Part shown: piece by piece, positions 54,387 to 63,792 of the stretch | How positions within the stretch are numbered: position 1 is the stretch's first letter | Layout: each line of letters opens with the position of its first letter | DNA from: Martinezella rhizogenes | Lineage (GTDB): Bacteria; Pseudomonadota; Alphaproteobacteria; Rhizobiales; Rhizobiaceae | DNA: 64,000 nt | NCBI GenBank assembly: GCA_013322215.1 | Contig: JAAMEZ010000006.1 | Coordinates: 620,001 to 684,000 of the forward strand | Reading direction: 5' to 3' | The notes under the pieces: model-generated | Database searches by the model: none | Told to the model about the DNA's origin: nothing | What the model saw: the letters and a program-made list of their open reading frames with translations, nothing else | Translations under genes and position numbers: made by a program

Positions 54387-54619
54387 GCATTCCTCCCGCC
54401 TGTTGCGTCCCGAAACAACAGATACGCGAGCAAAACGAATGTGAAAAGAAAGCAAAACGAAATTTTTCGCTGAAATATGCGCTTTCCCGTTCGTTGCATC
54501 CCGCCAAGGGCGCCGCGAAAACTGTCGGCGGCAGTGCGATTGCCATATCCTGAGGTTTAGGACTAGGCTGAGATCGTTTTGCACTGCAGCAGGAAGCTGC
54601 GCTGTCCAAGGAGAAGATC

Positions 54620-55396
54620 ATGGCTAGAACAGTTGTCGTCACCGGTTCCACGAGCGGTATCGGCCTCGCCATCGCAACGGCCTTCGCCGCCAAGGGCGAT
54701 AACGTCGTCATCAACGGCTTCGGAAAGCCCGAGGAAATCGATGCGATCAAGACCAAGCTCGAAGCCTCCGGCGGCGGCAAGGTGATCTACCATCCCGCCG
54801 ACATGACGAAGCCAGCCGAGATCGCCGATCTGATCGCAACCGCCAACTCCACCTTCGGCAGCGTCGATGTTCTCGTCAACAATGCTGGCATTCAGCATGT
54901 CGAGAAGATCGAGGATTTCCCGATCGAGAAGTGGGATCAGATCATCGCGATCAATCTCTCCAGCTCCTTCCACACCATCCGCGCCGCCATTCCGCTGATG
55001 AAAGCGAAGAAATACGGACGCATCATCAATATCGCCTCGGCGCATGGCTTGGTCGCCTCACCCTTCAAATCAGCCTATGTCGCTGCAAAACATGGTATAC
55101 TCGGCCTGACCAAGACGGCAGCGCTCGAGCTTGCCGAATTCGGCGTCACGGTGAACGCCATTTGCCCCGGCTATGTCCTGACCCCGCTTGTCGAAAAGCA
55201 GATCCCGGACACGGCCAAGGCCCGCGGCATGACCGAGGAGCAGGTCAAGAACGAGGTCATTCTCAAGGCCCAGCCCACGCATGAGTTCGTCAAGGCCGAA
55301 GAAATCGGCGCCCTGTCGCTCTACCTCGCAAGCGACGAGGCACGCCAGGTGACCGGTACGCATGTCTCGATTGACGGTGGCTGGACCGCGGAATAA
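54620..55396 (+). CDS. bdhA: 3-hydroxybutyrate dehydrogenase
   Basis: SDR enzyme that oxidises D-3-hydroxybutyrate to acetoacetate, for use of poly-3-hydroxybutyrate. The 258 residues have VVTGSTSGIGLAIATAFA (NAD loop), LVNNAGIQHVEKIEDFP, and the catalytic YVAAKHG preceded by IASAHGLVASPFKSA. The end VTGTHVSIDGGWTAE is typical. AAGGAGAAGATC precedes the ATG. In S. meliloti bdhA is cotranscribed with xdhA2 and xdhB2, and the same order is seen here. Confidence 0.95.
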   Translation: MARTVVVTGSTSGIGLAIATAFAAKGDNVVINGFGKPEEIDAIKTKLEASGGGKVIYHPADMTKPAEIADLIATANSTFGSVDVLVNNAGIQHVEKIEDFPIEKWDQIIAINLSSSFHTIRAAIPLMKAKKYGRIINIASAHGLVASPFKSAYVAAKHGILGLTKTAALELAEFGVTVNAICPGYVLTPLVEKQIPDTAKARGMTEEQVKNEVILKAQPTHEFVKAEEIGALSLYLASDEARQVTGTHVSIDGGWTAE

Positions 55397-55404
55397 CCAT
55401 AGAC

Positions 55405-55444
55405 GGTTAGGGCCGGATTCGTGTGAGCGCCTCCGGCCCTGACC
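55405..55444 (+). terminator. Hairpin between bdhA and xdhA
   Basis: GGTTAGGGCCGGA (55405-55417) pairs with TCCGGCCCTGACC (55432-55444), thirteen pairs with one G-U, around a 14-base loop. It starts eight bases after the bdhA stop and lacks a U-run. It likely separates bdhA from xdh expression or protects the bdhA message. Confidence 0.65.
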
Positions 55445-55468
55445 AAACAGACAATAAACGGGAACGAC

Positions 55469-56938
55469 ATGAGCGACCGCATCCGCTTTATCCTCAACGG
55501 CGAGGATATAACGCTATCTAGCCTGCGCCCCACCGAGACGCTGCTTGACTTCTTGCGCCTCCAGCGGCGCCTGACGGGAACGAAGGAAGGATGTGCAGAA
55601 GGCGACTGCGGCGCCTGTACGGTGCTTGTGGGACGCCTCATCGATGGCGGGCTTCAGTATGAATCCGTCAATGCCTGCATCCGCTTCATCGGCTCGCTGC
55701 ATGCAACCCATGTCGTCACCGTCGAGCATCTTGCAGCCCAGAACGGCACGCTTCACCCGGTGCAGCAGGCCATGGTCGATTGCCACGGTTCGCAATGCGG
55801 TTTCTGTACGCCTGGCTTCATCATGTCGCTCTATGGTCTGTGGCTGACCACGGAAAAGCCGAGCCGGGCGCAGATTGAGAAGTCGCTCCAGGGCAATCTC
55901 TGTCGATGCACGGGCTACGAGCCGATCGTCAAGGCGGCCGAGCAGGTCAGCCAGAAGCGGCCGAGCGCGCTCTTCGATCCCCTCGAAAAGACACGAGCCG
56001 ATATCATCGCCCGCCTCTGGGCGATGCAGGGCGGCGACACCATCGAGATTGCCGAGGGCGAGGATCGTCTCATCGTGCCCGGTTCCGTTGCAGCGCTGGC
56101 GCAGGTGCTCGCCGACGAGCCGAAAGCGACCGTCGTTGCCGGCTCGACTGATGTCGGCCTTTGGGTCACCAAGCAGATGCGCCGGCTCAATCCAGTCGTC
56201 TTCATCAACCATCTGACAGATCTGCAGAAGATTGTGGTCGAAGACAAAGGCCTGAGCATCGGTGCCGGCGTCACCTACAGCCGCGCCTTTGCCGTTATCG
56301 CCGAAAAGATCCCGGCTTTTGCCAACCTCATCAACCGCATCGGCGGCGAGCAGGTGCGTAACATGGGCACCATCGGCGGCAATATCGCCAACGGCTCGCC
56401 GATCGGCGACACGCCGCCGCCTTTGATCGCGCTCGGCGCTACGGTGAAACTGCGCTCGACGGCAGGCGCGCGCAGCCTGCCGCTCGAAGACTTCTTCATC
56501 GATTACGGCAAGCAGGACCGGCATCCCGGCGAGTTCGTGGAGGGCATCTTCGTACCCTATCCGGCCGACGATGCGCATTTCGCCGTCTACAAGATCTCCA
56601 AGCGCCGTGACGAGGATATTTCGGCCGCCTGCGGCGCTTTCCATCTGTCATTGGACGCCGCGGGCAATGTTGCCGACATCCGCATCGCCTTTGGCGGCAT
56701 GGCCGGCACGCCGAAGCGCGCCCGCGCCGTCGAGGCTGAGTTGATCGGCAAGCCCTGGACGGAGGCGACCGTCACAGCCGCGCGCGACGCCTTCGACAGC
56801 GATTATACGCCGCTATCCGACTGGCGTGCGTCGGCCGAATATCGCCAGCTGACCGCCAAGAATCTTCTCATCCGCTTCTATCTTGAGACGGCCGGTGCGC
56901 CGCAGGAATTGAAGCGCTTCGCGACGGCGGAGGCCTGA
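55469..56938 (+). CDS. xdhA: Xanthine dehydrogenase small subunit (2Fe-2S/FAD)
   Basis: Electron-transfer subunit, 489 residues. The N-terminal [2Fe-2S] domain has GCAEGDCGACTVL. The second cluster has QCGFCTPGF and NLCRCTGYEPIV. The FAD domain begins near 190 with VVAGSTDVGLWVTKQ and RNMGTIGGNIANGSPIGD, and the CO-dehydrogenase flavoprotein C-terminal domain follows. It acts with XdhB to oxidise hypoxanthine and xanthine to urate. Confidence 0.95.
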   Translation: MSDRIRFILNGEDITLSSLRPTETLLDFLRLQRRLTGTKEGCAEGDCGACTVLVGRLIDGGLQYESVNACIRFIGSLHATHVVTVEHLAAQNGTLHPVQQAMVDCHGSQCGFCTPGFIMSLYGLWLTTEKPSRAQIEKSLQGNLCRCTGYEPIVKAAEQVSQKRPSALFDPLEKTRADIIARLWAMQGGDTIEIAEGEDRLIVPGSVAALAQVLADEPKATVVAGSTDVGLWVTKQMRRLNPVVFINHLTDLQKIVVEDKGLSIGAGVTYSRAFAVIAEKIPAFANLINRIGGEQVRNMGTIGGNIANGSPIGDTPPPLIALGATVKLRSTAGARSLPLEDFFIDYGKQDRHPGEFVEGIFVPYPADDAHFAVYKISKRRDEDISAACGAFHLSLDAAGNVADIRIAFGGMAGTPKRARAVEAELIGKPWTEATVTAARDAFDSDYTPLSDWRASAEYRQLTAKNLLIRFYLETAGAPQELKRFATAEA

Positions 56939-56941
56939 GCC

Positions 56942-59281
56942 ATGGACAAATCCGCTTTCGAAGAACGCAAGGTCGTCATCAACGGCTCCATGCACGGCTC
57001 GTTGAAGCATGATTCAGCGCATAAGCATGTGACCGGAGCCGCCGATTACATCGACGATATTCCCGAACCCGCCGGCCTGCTGCACGGCGCGCTCGGCCTT
57101 TCCGACCGCGCCCATGCCGAGATCGCCGGCATCGATCTTTCAGCCGTTCGTGCCTATCCTGGCGTCGTCTGGGTCTTCACCGGCGCCGATATTCCCGGCG
57201 TCAACGACACCAGCTCCAACGGCATGCATGACGAGCCGCTGCTTGCCGAAACGAAGGTCGAGTTCCACGGCCAGCCGATCTTCGCCGTTATCGCCGAAAC
57301 CCGGGATGCCGCCCGTCGCGCCGCCCGCCTCGCCAAGATCGATTATCGCGACTTGCCGCATTGGAGCGATATCGACGGCGCGCTCGCCAATGGCGCACCG
57401 CTCGTCTACGAGCCGATGACCTTGACGCGCGGCGAACCCAAGACCGAGATGGCCAATGCCATCAATCGCATCAAGGCGCAGATGCGCATCGGCGGCCAGG
57501 AGCATTTCTATCTCGAGAGCCATATCGCCATGGCGATCCCCGGCGAAGACGACGACGTTGCCGTCTGGTCCTCAACGCAGCATCCGAGCGAAATCCAGCA
57601 CATCGTCGGCCATGTCCTCAGCATCCCGTCGAACGCCGTGACCGTCAATGTGCGCCGCATGGGCGGCGGCTTCGGCGGCAAGGAAACGCAGGGCAACCAG
57701 TTTGCAGCGCTCGCAGCCGTCGCCGCCAAGAAGCTCGGCCGCGCCGTGAAATTCCGGCCCGACCGCGACGAGGACATGAGCGCCACGGGCAAGCGGCACG
57801 ACTTCCTGGTGGATTACGAAGTCGGCTTCGACGATGAAGGCCGCATCCATGCCGTCGACGCCACCTATGCCGCGCGCTGCGGCTTTTCCTCCGATCTTTC
57901 CGGCCCGGTCACCGACCGTGCGCTCTTCCACGCGGATTCCAGCTATTTCTACCCGCATGTCCATCTGGTCTCGAAACCGCTGAAGACGCACACCGTTTCC
58001 AACACCGCCTTCCGCGGCTTCGGCGGCCCGCAGGGCATGGTTGGCGGCGAGCGCATGATCGAGGAGATCGCCTATGCGCTCGGCAAGGACCCGCTGGAAA
58101 TCCGTCGCGCCAATTTCTACGGACAGCCGGGCTCCGGCCGGACGCTGACCCCCTATCATCAGGAGGTCACCGACAACATCATCAACCGCATCGTTGACGA
58201 GTTGGAGCAGACCTCCGACTATCAGGCACGCCGCAACGCCATCATCGAGTTCAACCGCTCCAGCCGCTTCATCCGCAAGGGGATCGCGCTGACGCCGGTA
58301 AAATTCGGCATCTCTTTCACCATGACCGCCTTCAACCAGGCCGGTGCATTGGTGCATATCTATCAGGATGGCTCCATTCACCTGAACCATGGCGGCACCG
58401 AGATGGGCCAGGGCCTCTATACCAAGGTGGCGCAGGTTCTGGCCGACAGCTTCCAGGTCGATATCGACCGGGTGAAGATCACCGCGACGACAACAGGCAA
58501 GGTGCCGAATACCTCGGCAACGGCCGCGTCTTCCGGCTCGGACCTGAACGGCATGGCAGCCTTCGATGCCGCCCGCCAAATCAAGGAAAGGCTGGTCGCC
58601 TTCGCGGCCGAAAAATGGGGCGTCGGCGCCGAGGAAGTGCAGTTCCTGCCGAACCGCGTGCGCGTCGGCGAAGAAGAAATTCCCTTCCCGGATTTCGTCA
58701 AGCAGGCCTATTTCGCCCGCATCCAGCTTTCGGCTGCCGGCTTCTACAAGACGCCGAAGATCCACTGGGATCGCAAGGCCGGCCGCGGCACTCCCTTCTA
58801 CTATTTCTCCTATGGCGCCGCCTGCTCGGAGGTCTCGATCGACACGCTGACCGGCGAATATCTGATCGACCGGGCCGATATCCTCCATGACGTCGGTCGC
58901 TCCCTCAATCCGGCGATCGATATCGGCCAGGTCGAGGGCGCCTTCGTGCAGGGAATGGGCTGGCTGACGACCGAGGAACTCTGGTGGGACCCCAAGGGCC
59001 GGCTGCGCACACACGCACCCTCCACCTACAAGATCCCCCTCGCCTCCGATCGGCCAAAGATTTTCAACGTCCGCCTGGCGGAATGGTCGGAGAATACGGA
59101 GGCCACCATCGGCCGCTCGAAGGCCGTCGGCGAGCCGCCTTTCATGCTGCCGATCTCGGTGCTGGAGGCACTATCGATGGCGGTCGCCAGCGTCGCGGAC
59201 TACCGCGTCTGCCCTCGCCTCGATGCCCCGGCGACGCCCGAGCGGGTGCTGATGGCAGTCGAACGGTTGAAGGGGATGTGA
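56942..59281 (+). CDS. xdhB: Xanthine dehydrogenase large (molybdopterin) subunit
   Basis: Catalytic molybdenum subunit of 779 residues. RRMGGGFGGKETQGNQFAAL and FRGFGGPQGMVGGERM bind the cofactor. LNHGGTEMGQGLYTKVAQVL is a molybdopterin-contact loop. The catalytic Glu lies in KAVGEPPFML near the C-terminus. It starts three bases after xdhA. No xdhC (cofactor insertion factor) is found in the window. Confidence 0.95.
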   Translation: MDKSAFEERKVVINGSMHGSLKHDSAHKHVTGAADYIDDIPEPAGLLHGALGLSDRAHAEIAGIDLSAVRAYPGVVWVFTGADIPGVNDTSSNGMHDEPLLAETKVEFHGQPIFAVIAETRDAARRAARLAKIDYRDLPHWSDIDGALANGAPLVYEPMTLTRGEPKTEMANAINRIKAQMRIGGQEHFYLESHIAMAIPGEDDDVAVWSSTQHPSEIQHIVGHVLSIPSNAVTVNVRRMGGGFGGKETQGNQFAALAAVAAKKLGRAVKFRPDRDEDMSATGKRHDFLVDYEVGFDDEGRIHAVDATYAARCGFSSDLSGPVTDRALFHADSSYFYPHVHLVSKPLKTHTVSNTAFRGFGGPQGMVGGERMIEEIAYALGKDPLEIRRANFYGQPGSGRTLTPYHQEVTDNIINRIVDELEQTSDYQARRNAIIEFNRSSRFIRKGIALTPVKFGISFTMTAFNQAGALVHIYQDGSIHLNHGGTEMGQGLYTKVAQVLADSFQVDIDRVKITATTTGKVPNTSATAASSGSDLNGMAAFDAARQIKERLVAFAAEKWGVGAEEVQFLPNRVRVGEEEIPFPDFVKQAYFARIQLSAAGFYKTPKIHWDRKAGRGTPFYYFSYGAACSEVSIDTLTGEYLIDRADILHDVGRSLNPAIDIGQVEGAFVQGMGWLTTEELWWDPKGRLRTHAPSTYKIPLASDRPKIFNVRLAEWSENTEATIGRSKAVGEPPFMLPISVLEALSMAVASVADYRVCPRLDAPATPERVLMAVERLKGM

Positions 59282-59443
59282 TTCTTTGGCCGTGGCTTTC
59301 ATTGCTGCGGTCGCAAACAGGAAATCTGCCACCGAACGAGAAAATCGCGTTTCGAGGAGTATGCAGCCTCAGCACACTCCCTAGCTCTCAACTCGTGACC
59401 GGAACCTAGCATCAGGCGAGCCCTCGGCAACCTTCACCCACCG

Positions 59444-59647
59444 CTACAGCAGCCGCCTGTCGTCATAATGCGGCTCACGCCCGTCCAGAAATCCAAGGTC
59501 GCGCTTCAGCCGATCCGGCATCTCATCCAGATCCAGATTCGGCGACGGCTCGCCATGCTTCAGGAAGACCTGCGTCACCGACTCCAAAAGACGCGCCAGG
59601 AGCGTGGGCTTGGCTGCATCTACCGGCTCTATCACATAGCAATCCAT
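59444..59647 (-). CDS. Small DUF1127-like protein divergent from a LysR gene
   Basis: The 67 residues begin MDCYVIEPVDAAKPTLLARL. The C-terminal LDEMPDRLKRDLGFLDGR resembles the DUF1127 pattern (L-x-D-M-x-D-x-x-L-x-D-I/L-G). GAGGTGTTGTC precedes the ATG. The 102-base gap to the LysR start probably holds the shared control region. GcvA-type LysR genes in rhizobia are often paired with such small genes, as far as I recall. The function is unknown. Confidence 0.6.
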   Translation of the reverse strand: MDCYVIEPVDAAKPTLLARLLESVTQVFLKHGEPSPNLDLDEMPDRLKRDLGFLDGREPHYDDRRLL

Positions 59648-59749
59648 GACAACACCTCAGTCAAATCAACGATATGAATTGCAGTTTGTCGCGAAAAATG
59701 CTGAAATTCCAATCGAACTATCGTCTTCACACATAAAGAGAACTTATCC

Positions 59750-60646
59750 ATGAAACTGTCCCGGCGCTTCCCGCTGAATGCGCTCCGTGTCTTCGAGGCC
59801 GCCGCCCGGCTTGGCAGTTTCACGCGCGCTGGCGAAGAGCTCGGCATGACGCAGACCGCCGTCAGCTATCAGATCAAGCTGCTGGAGGAGATCACTGGCG
59901 AGCCGCTGTTCCTGCGCAGACCGAGGCAGATCCTGTTGACGGAAACGGGGGAGCAGCTGGCGCCGAAAGTGGCCGAAGCCTTTGCCATGCTGCAGGAAGC
60001 CATGGCCTCGATCAGTGGCGAGACCGAGACGACGCTACACATCCACTCGACGCCAACTTTCGCCTCGCAATGGCTGGCACGGCACCTTGGGTCATTTCAG
60101 CTCAAGCATCCCAATATTGCCGTCCGGCTGGATACGTCCGCCTCGGTCATTGATTTCGCCCGCGAGCCCTCCGATATCGCCATCCGGGCCGGCCGCGGGA
60201 AATGGCCGGGCTTGCGCACGCATCTGCTGATGAAGGTCTATTTCACGCCAATGCTGAGCCCCGCTCTGGCAGAGACAGTCGGCGGCATACACGAGCCGTC
60301 TGACCTGTTAAAGCTACGCATCATCGATGCCGGTGATCCGTGGTGGGCCCAATGGTTTAAGGAGGCTGGCGTTCCCGATCCCGGTCTTCAGGGCCGGCCG
60401 CGCAGCAGGCTGGGCGCCCAGTCTTTCGAGGCGAGCGCCGCCATAGCCGGCCAAGGCGTTGCGGTTCTCACTCCGGAATTCTACGCCGACGATCTCGCAT
60501 CCGGACGACTGATCCAGCCTTTCAATATCCTTTCCACCGATGAGTCCGATTATTGGATCGCCTATCCCGAAAACAGACGCCACACGCCGCGAATCCGCGC
60601 GTTCAGGGATTGGATCCTCGGCGAATTCGGCATGCCGCTGGAATAG
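59750..60646 (+). CDS. LysR-family transcriptional regulator (GcvA-like)
   Basis: A 298-residue regulator. The N-terminal winged helix is LNALRVFEAAARLGSFTRAG, then EELGMTQTAVSYQIKLLEEI. The effector domain of the GcvA branch runs from TLHIHSTPTFASQWLARHLG to EFYADDLASGRLIQPF. It lies between xdhAB and puuD-guaD and may control purine genes, but the divergent small gene is the more direct candidate target. The effector is unknown. Confidence 0.92.
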   Translation: MKLSRRFPLNALRVFEAAARLGSFTRAGEELGMTQTAVSYQIKLLEEITGEPLFLRRPRQILLTETGEQLAPKVAEAFAMLQEAMASISGETETTLHIHSTPTFASQWLARHLGSFQLKHPNIAVRLDTSASVIDFAREPSDIAIRAGRGKWPGLRTHLLMKVYFTPMLSPALAETVGGIHEPSDLLKLRIIDAGDPWWAQWFKEAGVPDPGLQGRPRSRLGAQSFEASAAIAGQGVAVLTPEFYADDLASGRLIQPFNILSTDESDYWIAYPENRRHTPRIRAFRDWILGEFGMPLE

Positions 60647-60649
60647 CGC

Positions 60650-60985
60650 TCAATCAGACATGTCAGGCGCATAGAAGCATCGCGGCGTGTTCTCGTCCGG
60701 AAACAGACAGAGATGATAAGCCCCGTCAGGCGAATGCATCGCCTTGTTCTGCGGCAGATTGAAGATATGCGCATGCGTTATGTAGCGATGATCACCGGGA
60801 TTGAGCGTCACCCTATAGCCACCTGGCACGATGGTGACCGTGCGCGACGGGATCATCTCGCAGTCGCCGGTCGTGCTGTCGCCATTACAACAATAGGGAT
60901 CGTAGGACCATCCGGAAGGCGCATCATGCGCCAGGGCGAAGGCTGCGGAAAGAAGAAAAAATACGAACGTCAGAATACCACGCAT
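60650..60985 (-). CDS. Secreted Cys-containing protein of unknown function
   Basis: The 111-residue protein has a signal peptide (ILTFVFFLLSAAFALA) and a small domain with DPYCCNGDSTTGDCEM, GDHRYITHAHIF and LCLFPDENTPRCFYAP. Five Cys suggest disulphides or metal binding. Homologues occur in rhizobia as hypothetical secreted proteins, as I recall. The ATG at 60985 is used. Its stop lies three bases from the LysR stop (convergent). The 214-base gap to puuD shows a small repeat, CGTTTT-ATTA-AAAACG (61050-61065). Confidence 0.6.
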   Translation of the reverse strand: MRGILTFVFFLLSAAFALAHDAPSGWSYDPYCCNGDSTTGDCEMIPSRTVTIVPGGYRVTLNPGDHRYITHAHIFNLPQNKAMHSPDGAYHLCLFPDENTPRCFYAPDMSD

Positions 60986-61199
60986 GGGCAATTCTCCGTC
61001 GAAAGGTAGACGGCTGCCGCGGACACGGCCCGCTCCAAGCAGCCGAGGGCGTTTTATTAAAAACGGCCATAATCTGATCTAATGCGGCCGGGGCGCCAAA
61101 CAAGAGCGTGGCTTTTTGCTGACGCATCAAACTCTCCCCTTCCCTCCGTCGCCAACATTTTGCAAGGTGCGGAGTCGGAGGAAGAAAAAGGGGAACTGA

Positions 61200-62441
61200 A
61201 TGTATGAATACGCCATCGCGTGGGAATGGCTGGCCTTTGCCGCCCGCTGGTTCCACGTCATAACCGCCATTGCCTGGATCGGTTCGTCTTTCTACTTCAT
61301 CGCGCTCGATCTCGGGCTGGTGAAGCGCCCGCATCTTCCGCCCGGCGCCTATGGCGAGGAATGGCAGGTTCACGGCGGCGGCTTCTATCATATCCAGAAA
61401 TATCTGGTGGCACCCGCGCAGATGCCGGAGCATCTGACCTGGTTCAAATACGAAAGCTATTTCACCTGGATTTCCGGCTTCCTGATGCTGTGCATCGTCT
61501 ATTACGGCGGCGCCAATCTCTTCCTCATCGACCGGCATGTGCTCGATGTCAGCGTTCCCGTCGCGATCCTGATTTCACTGGCTTCGCTCGCCGGCGGCTG
61601 GATCGTCTATGATCTGCTCTGCAAGTCCCCGCTTGGCAACAATACCTGGGGACTGATGATCGTGCTTTATGCCGTCCTGGTCTTCATGGCCTGGGGCTAC
61701 ACGCATCTCTTCACCGGCCGCGCCGCCTTCCTGCATCTCGGCGCCTTCACCGCGACGATCATGTCGGCCAACGTCTTCATGATCATCATTCCCAACCAGA
61801 AGATCGTTGTTGCAGACCTCATTGCCGGCCGCACGCCCGACCCTAAATATGGCCGTATCGCGAAGCAGCGCTCGCTGCACAACAACTATCTGACGCTGCC
61901 TGTCATCTTCTTCATGCTGTCGAACCACTATCCGTTGGCTTTCGGCACGGCCTATAATTGGGTGATCGCGGCGCTGGTTTTCCTCATGGGGGTCACCATC
62001 CGTCACTGGTTCAACACGACGCATGCCCGCAAGGGTCATCCAACCTGGACCTGGATCGTCACCGTCGTCCTCTTCATTATCATCATGTGGCTTTCAACCG
62101 TTCCAAAGGTGCTGACCGGGGAGAAGGAGGAGGCCAATGCAATTCCTCCCGCCTTCCGGCCGTTTGCCTCGGATATACATTTCTCGTCCGTCAAAGAGAT
62201 AGTTTCGACGCGCTGCACCATGTGCCATTCGGCCGAACCCGTCTATGAGGGGATTGTTCGGCCGCCAAAGGGCGTAATGCTGGAAAATGACGAGCAAATC
62301 GCTATGCATGCCCGGGAGATCTATATTCAGGCCGGCCGCAGCCATGCCATGCCTCCGGGCAATGTCACCGAGGTGACGCCCGAGGAACGCAAATTGCTGG
62401 TCGCCTGGTTCGAAAGCTCCATCGGAGAAAAAAGCCAATGA
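61200..62441 (+). CDS. puuD: Urate oxidase PuuD, membrane-bound with cytochrome c domain
   Basis: Converts urate to 5-hydroxyisourate and passes electrons to the respiratory chain. The 413 residues have an N-terminal part with about eight membrane helices (WFHVITAIAWIGSSFYFIAL; WGYTHLFTGRAAFLHLGAFT) and a C-terminal c-type haem domain with CTMCH and a possible Met ligand in SHAMPPGNV. This fusion is specific to PuuD. It overlaps guaD by four bases, so it is in the same purine operon. Confidence 0.93.
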   Translation: MYEYAIAWEWLAFAARWFHVITAIAWIGSSFYFIALDLGLVKRPHLPPGAYGEEWQVHGGGFYHIQKYLVAPAQMPEHLTWFKYESYFTWISGFLMLCIVYYGGANLFLIDRHVLDVSVPVAILISLASLAGGWIVYDLLCKSPLGNNTWGLMIVLYAVLVFMAWGYTHLFTGRAAFLHLGAFTATIMSANVFMIIIPNQKIVVADLIAGRTPDPKYGRIAKQRSLHNNYLTLPVIFFMLSNHYPLAFGTAYNWVIAALVFLMGVTIRHWFNTTHARKGHPTWTWIVTVVLFIIIMWLSTVPKVLTGEKEEANAIPPAFRPFASDIHFSSVKEIVSTRCTMCHSAEPVYEGIVRPPKGVMLENDEQIAMHAREIYIQAGRSHAMPPGNVTEVTPEERKLLVAWFESSIGEKSQ

Positions 62442-63745
62442 CCACCCTTCTGCGCGGCCGACTGCTTTCCTTCAAGCGCCTGCCGCAAAGCCTCGATGAT
62501 ACAGACAGCTACGCTTACGAAAGCGATGGCGGCCTGCTGATCGAGAACGGCATGATCGTCGCGACCGGCCCCTATGCTGATATAAAGGCGCAGGCGCCGG
62601 ACGGCGTCGTCGAAATCGACCACCGCCCGCATCTGATCCTGCCGGGGTTCATCGACATGCACCTGCATTTCCCGCAGATGCAGGTGATCGCCTCCTATGC
62701 CGCCAACCTCCTGGAATGGCTGAACACCTATACCTTCCCCGAGGAATGCCGCTTCGTCGAAAGCGCCCATGCAGAGCGGATCGCCAAGCATTTCTATGAC
62801 GAGATGATCCGCCACGGCACCACGACGGCCGTCGCCTACTGCTCGGTGCACAAGACTTCTGCCGACGCCTATTTCGCCGAAGCCATGCGCCGCAACATGC
62901 GCATGGTCGGCGGCAAGGTGATGATGGATCGCCATGCGCCGCAGGGCCTGCTCGATACGCCTGAAATGGGCTATGACGAGACCCGTCAGGTGATCGCTGA
63001 CTGGCATGGTAAGGGCCGCAACCATGTCGCCATCACGCCGCGCTTTGCCATCACCTCGACACCGGCGCAGATGGAGGCGACTGCGGCGCTCGCCCGCGAA
63101 TTCCCGGATCTGCATATCCAGACGCATCTTTCCGAGAACCACGACGAGATCACCTTTACCTGCGAGCTCTATCCAGAAGCGATCGACTACACCGATATCT
63201 ATGCGCGCTACGGTCTGCTTGGCCCGAAGAGCCTGTTCGGCCATGCAATCCATCTCTCTGAGCGCGAGGCCGATGCCATGAGCGAGGCCGGTGCGGTCGC
63301 CGTGCATTGCCCGACCTCGAACCTCTTCCTCGGCTCCGGCCTCTTCCCGCTGAAGGCGCTGGCACGCCGCGAAAAGCCCGTGCGCATCGGTGTCGCCACC
63401 GACATCGGCGGCGGCACCAGCTACTCCATGCTGCGCACCATGGATGAGGCCTACAAGATCCAACAACTGCTCGGCGAGCGCCTGAACCCGCTGGAGAGCT
63501 ATTATTACATGACGCGCGGGAATGCCGAATCCCTCTCTCTCGTTGACAAGATCGGCACGCTCGACGCCGGCACCGAAGCCGACCTTATCGTCCTCAACGC
63601 CGCAGCAACGCCGGCCATGGCGCTGAAGATGGAGGTCACGAAGAGCCTCACCGAAGAGCTGTTCCTGCTGCAGACCATGGGCGACGACCGCGCCATCGTC
63701 GAAACCTACGTCGCCGGAAAGCCAATGAAATCGATCCTGCAATGA
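62438..63745 (+). CDS. guaD: Guanine deaminase
   Basis: Deaminates guanine to xanthine. The 435-residue zinc amidohydrolase has the metal motif FIDMHLHFPQMQ, the Zn-proximal SENHDE and GHAIHLSEREAD, and the Asp in VATDIGGGTSYSML. SYAANLLEWLNTYTFPEE is typical of bacterial GuaD. It overlaps the puuD stop (ATGA), so the two are translationally coupled. Confidence 0.95.
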   Translation: MTTLLRGRLLSFKRLPQSLDDTDSYAYESDGGLLIENGMIVATGPYADIKAQAPDGVVEIDHRPHLILPGFIDMHLHFPQMQVIASYAANLLEWLNTYTFPEECRFVESAHAERIAKHFYDEMIRHGTTTAVAYCSVHKTSADAYFAEAMRRNMRMVGGKVMMDRHAPQGLLDTPEMGYDETRQVIADWHGKGRNHVAITPRFAITSTPAQMEATAALAREFPDLHIQTHLSENHDEITFTCELYPEAIDYTDIYARYGLLGPKSLFGHAIHLSEREADAMSEAGAVAVHCPTSNLFLGSGLFPLKALARREKPVRIGVATDIGGGTSYSMLRTMDEAYKIQQLLGERLNPLESYYYMTRGNAESLSLVDKIGTLDAGTEADLIVLNAAATPAMALKMEVTKSLTEELFLLQTMGDDRAIVETYVAGKPMKSILQ

Positions 63746-63792
63746 GGCAATCCGAACCCGCCTCCATGTAACCATCCAGAAGGCAAAGAGCT

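Noticed and set aside
57572..59014. A 480-codon minus-strand frame inside xdhB
   Set aside because: Shadow of the molybdopterin subunit, which shows all family motifs.
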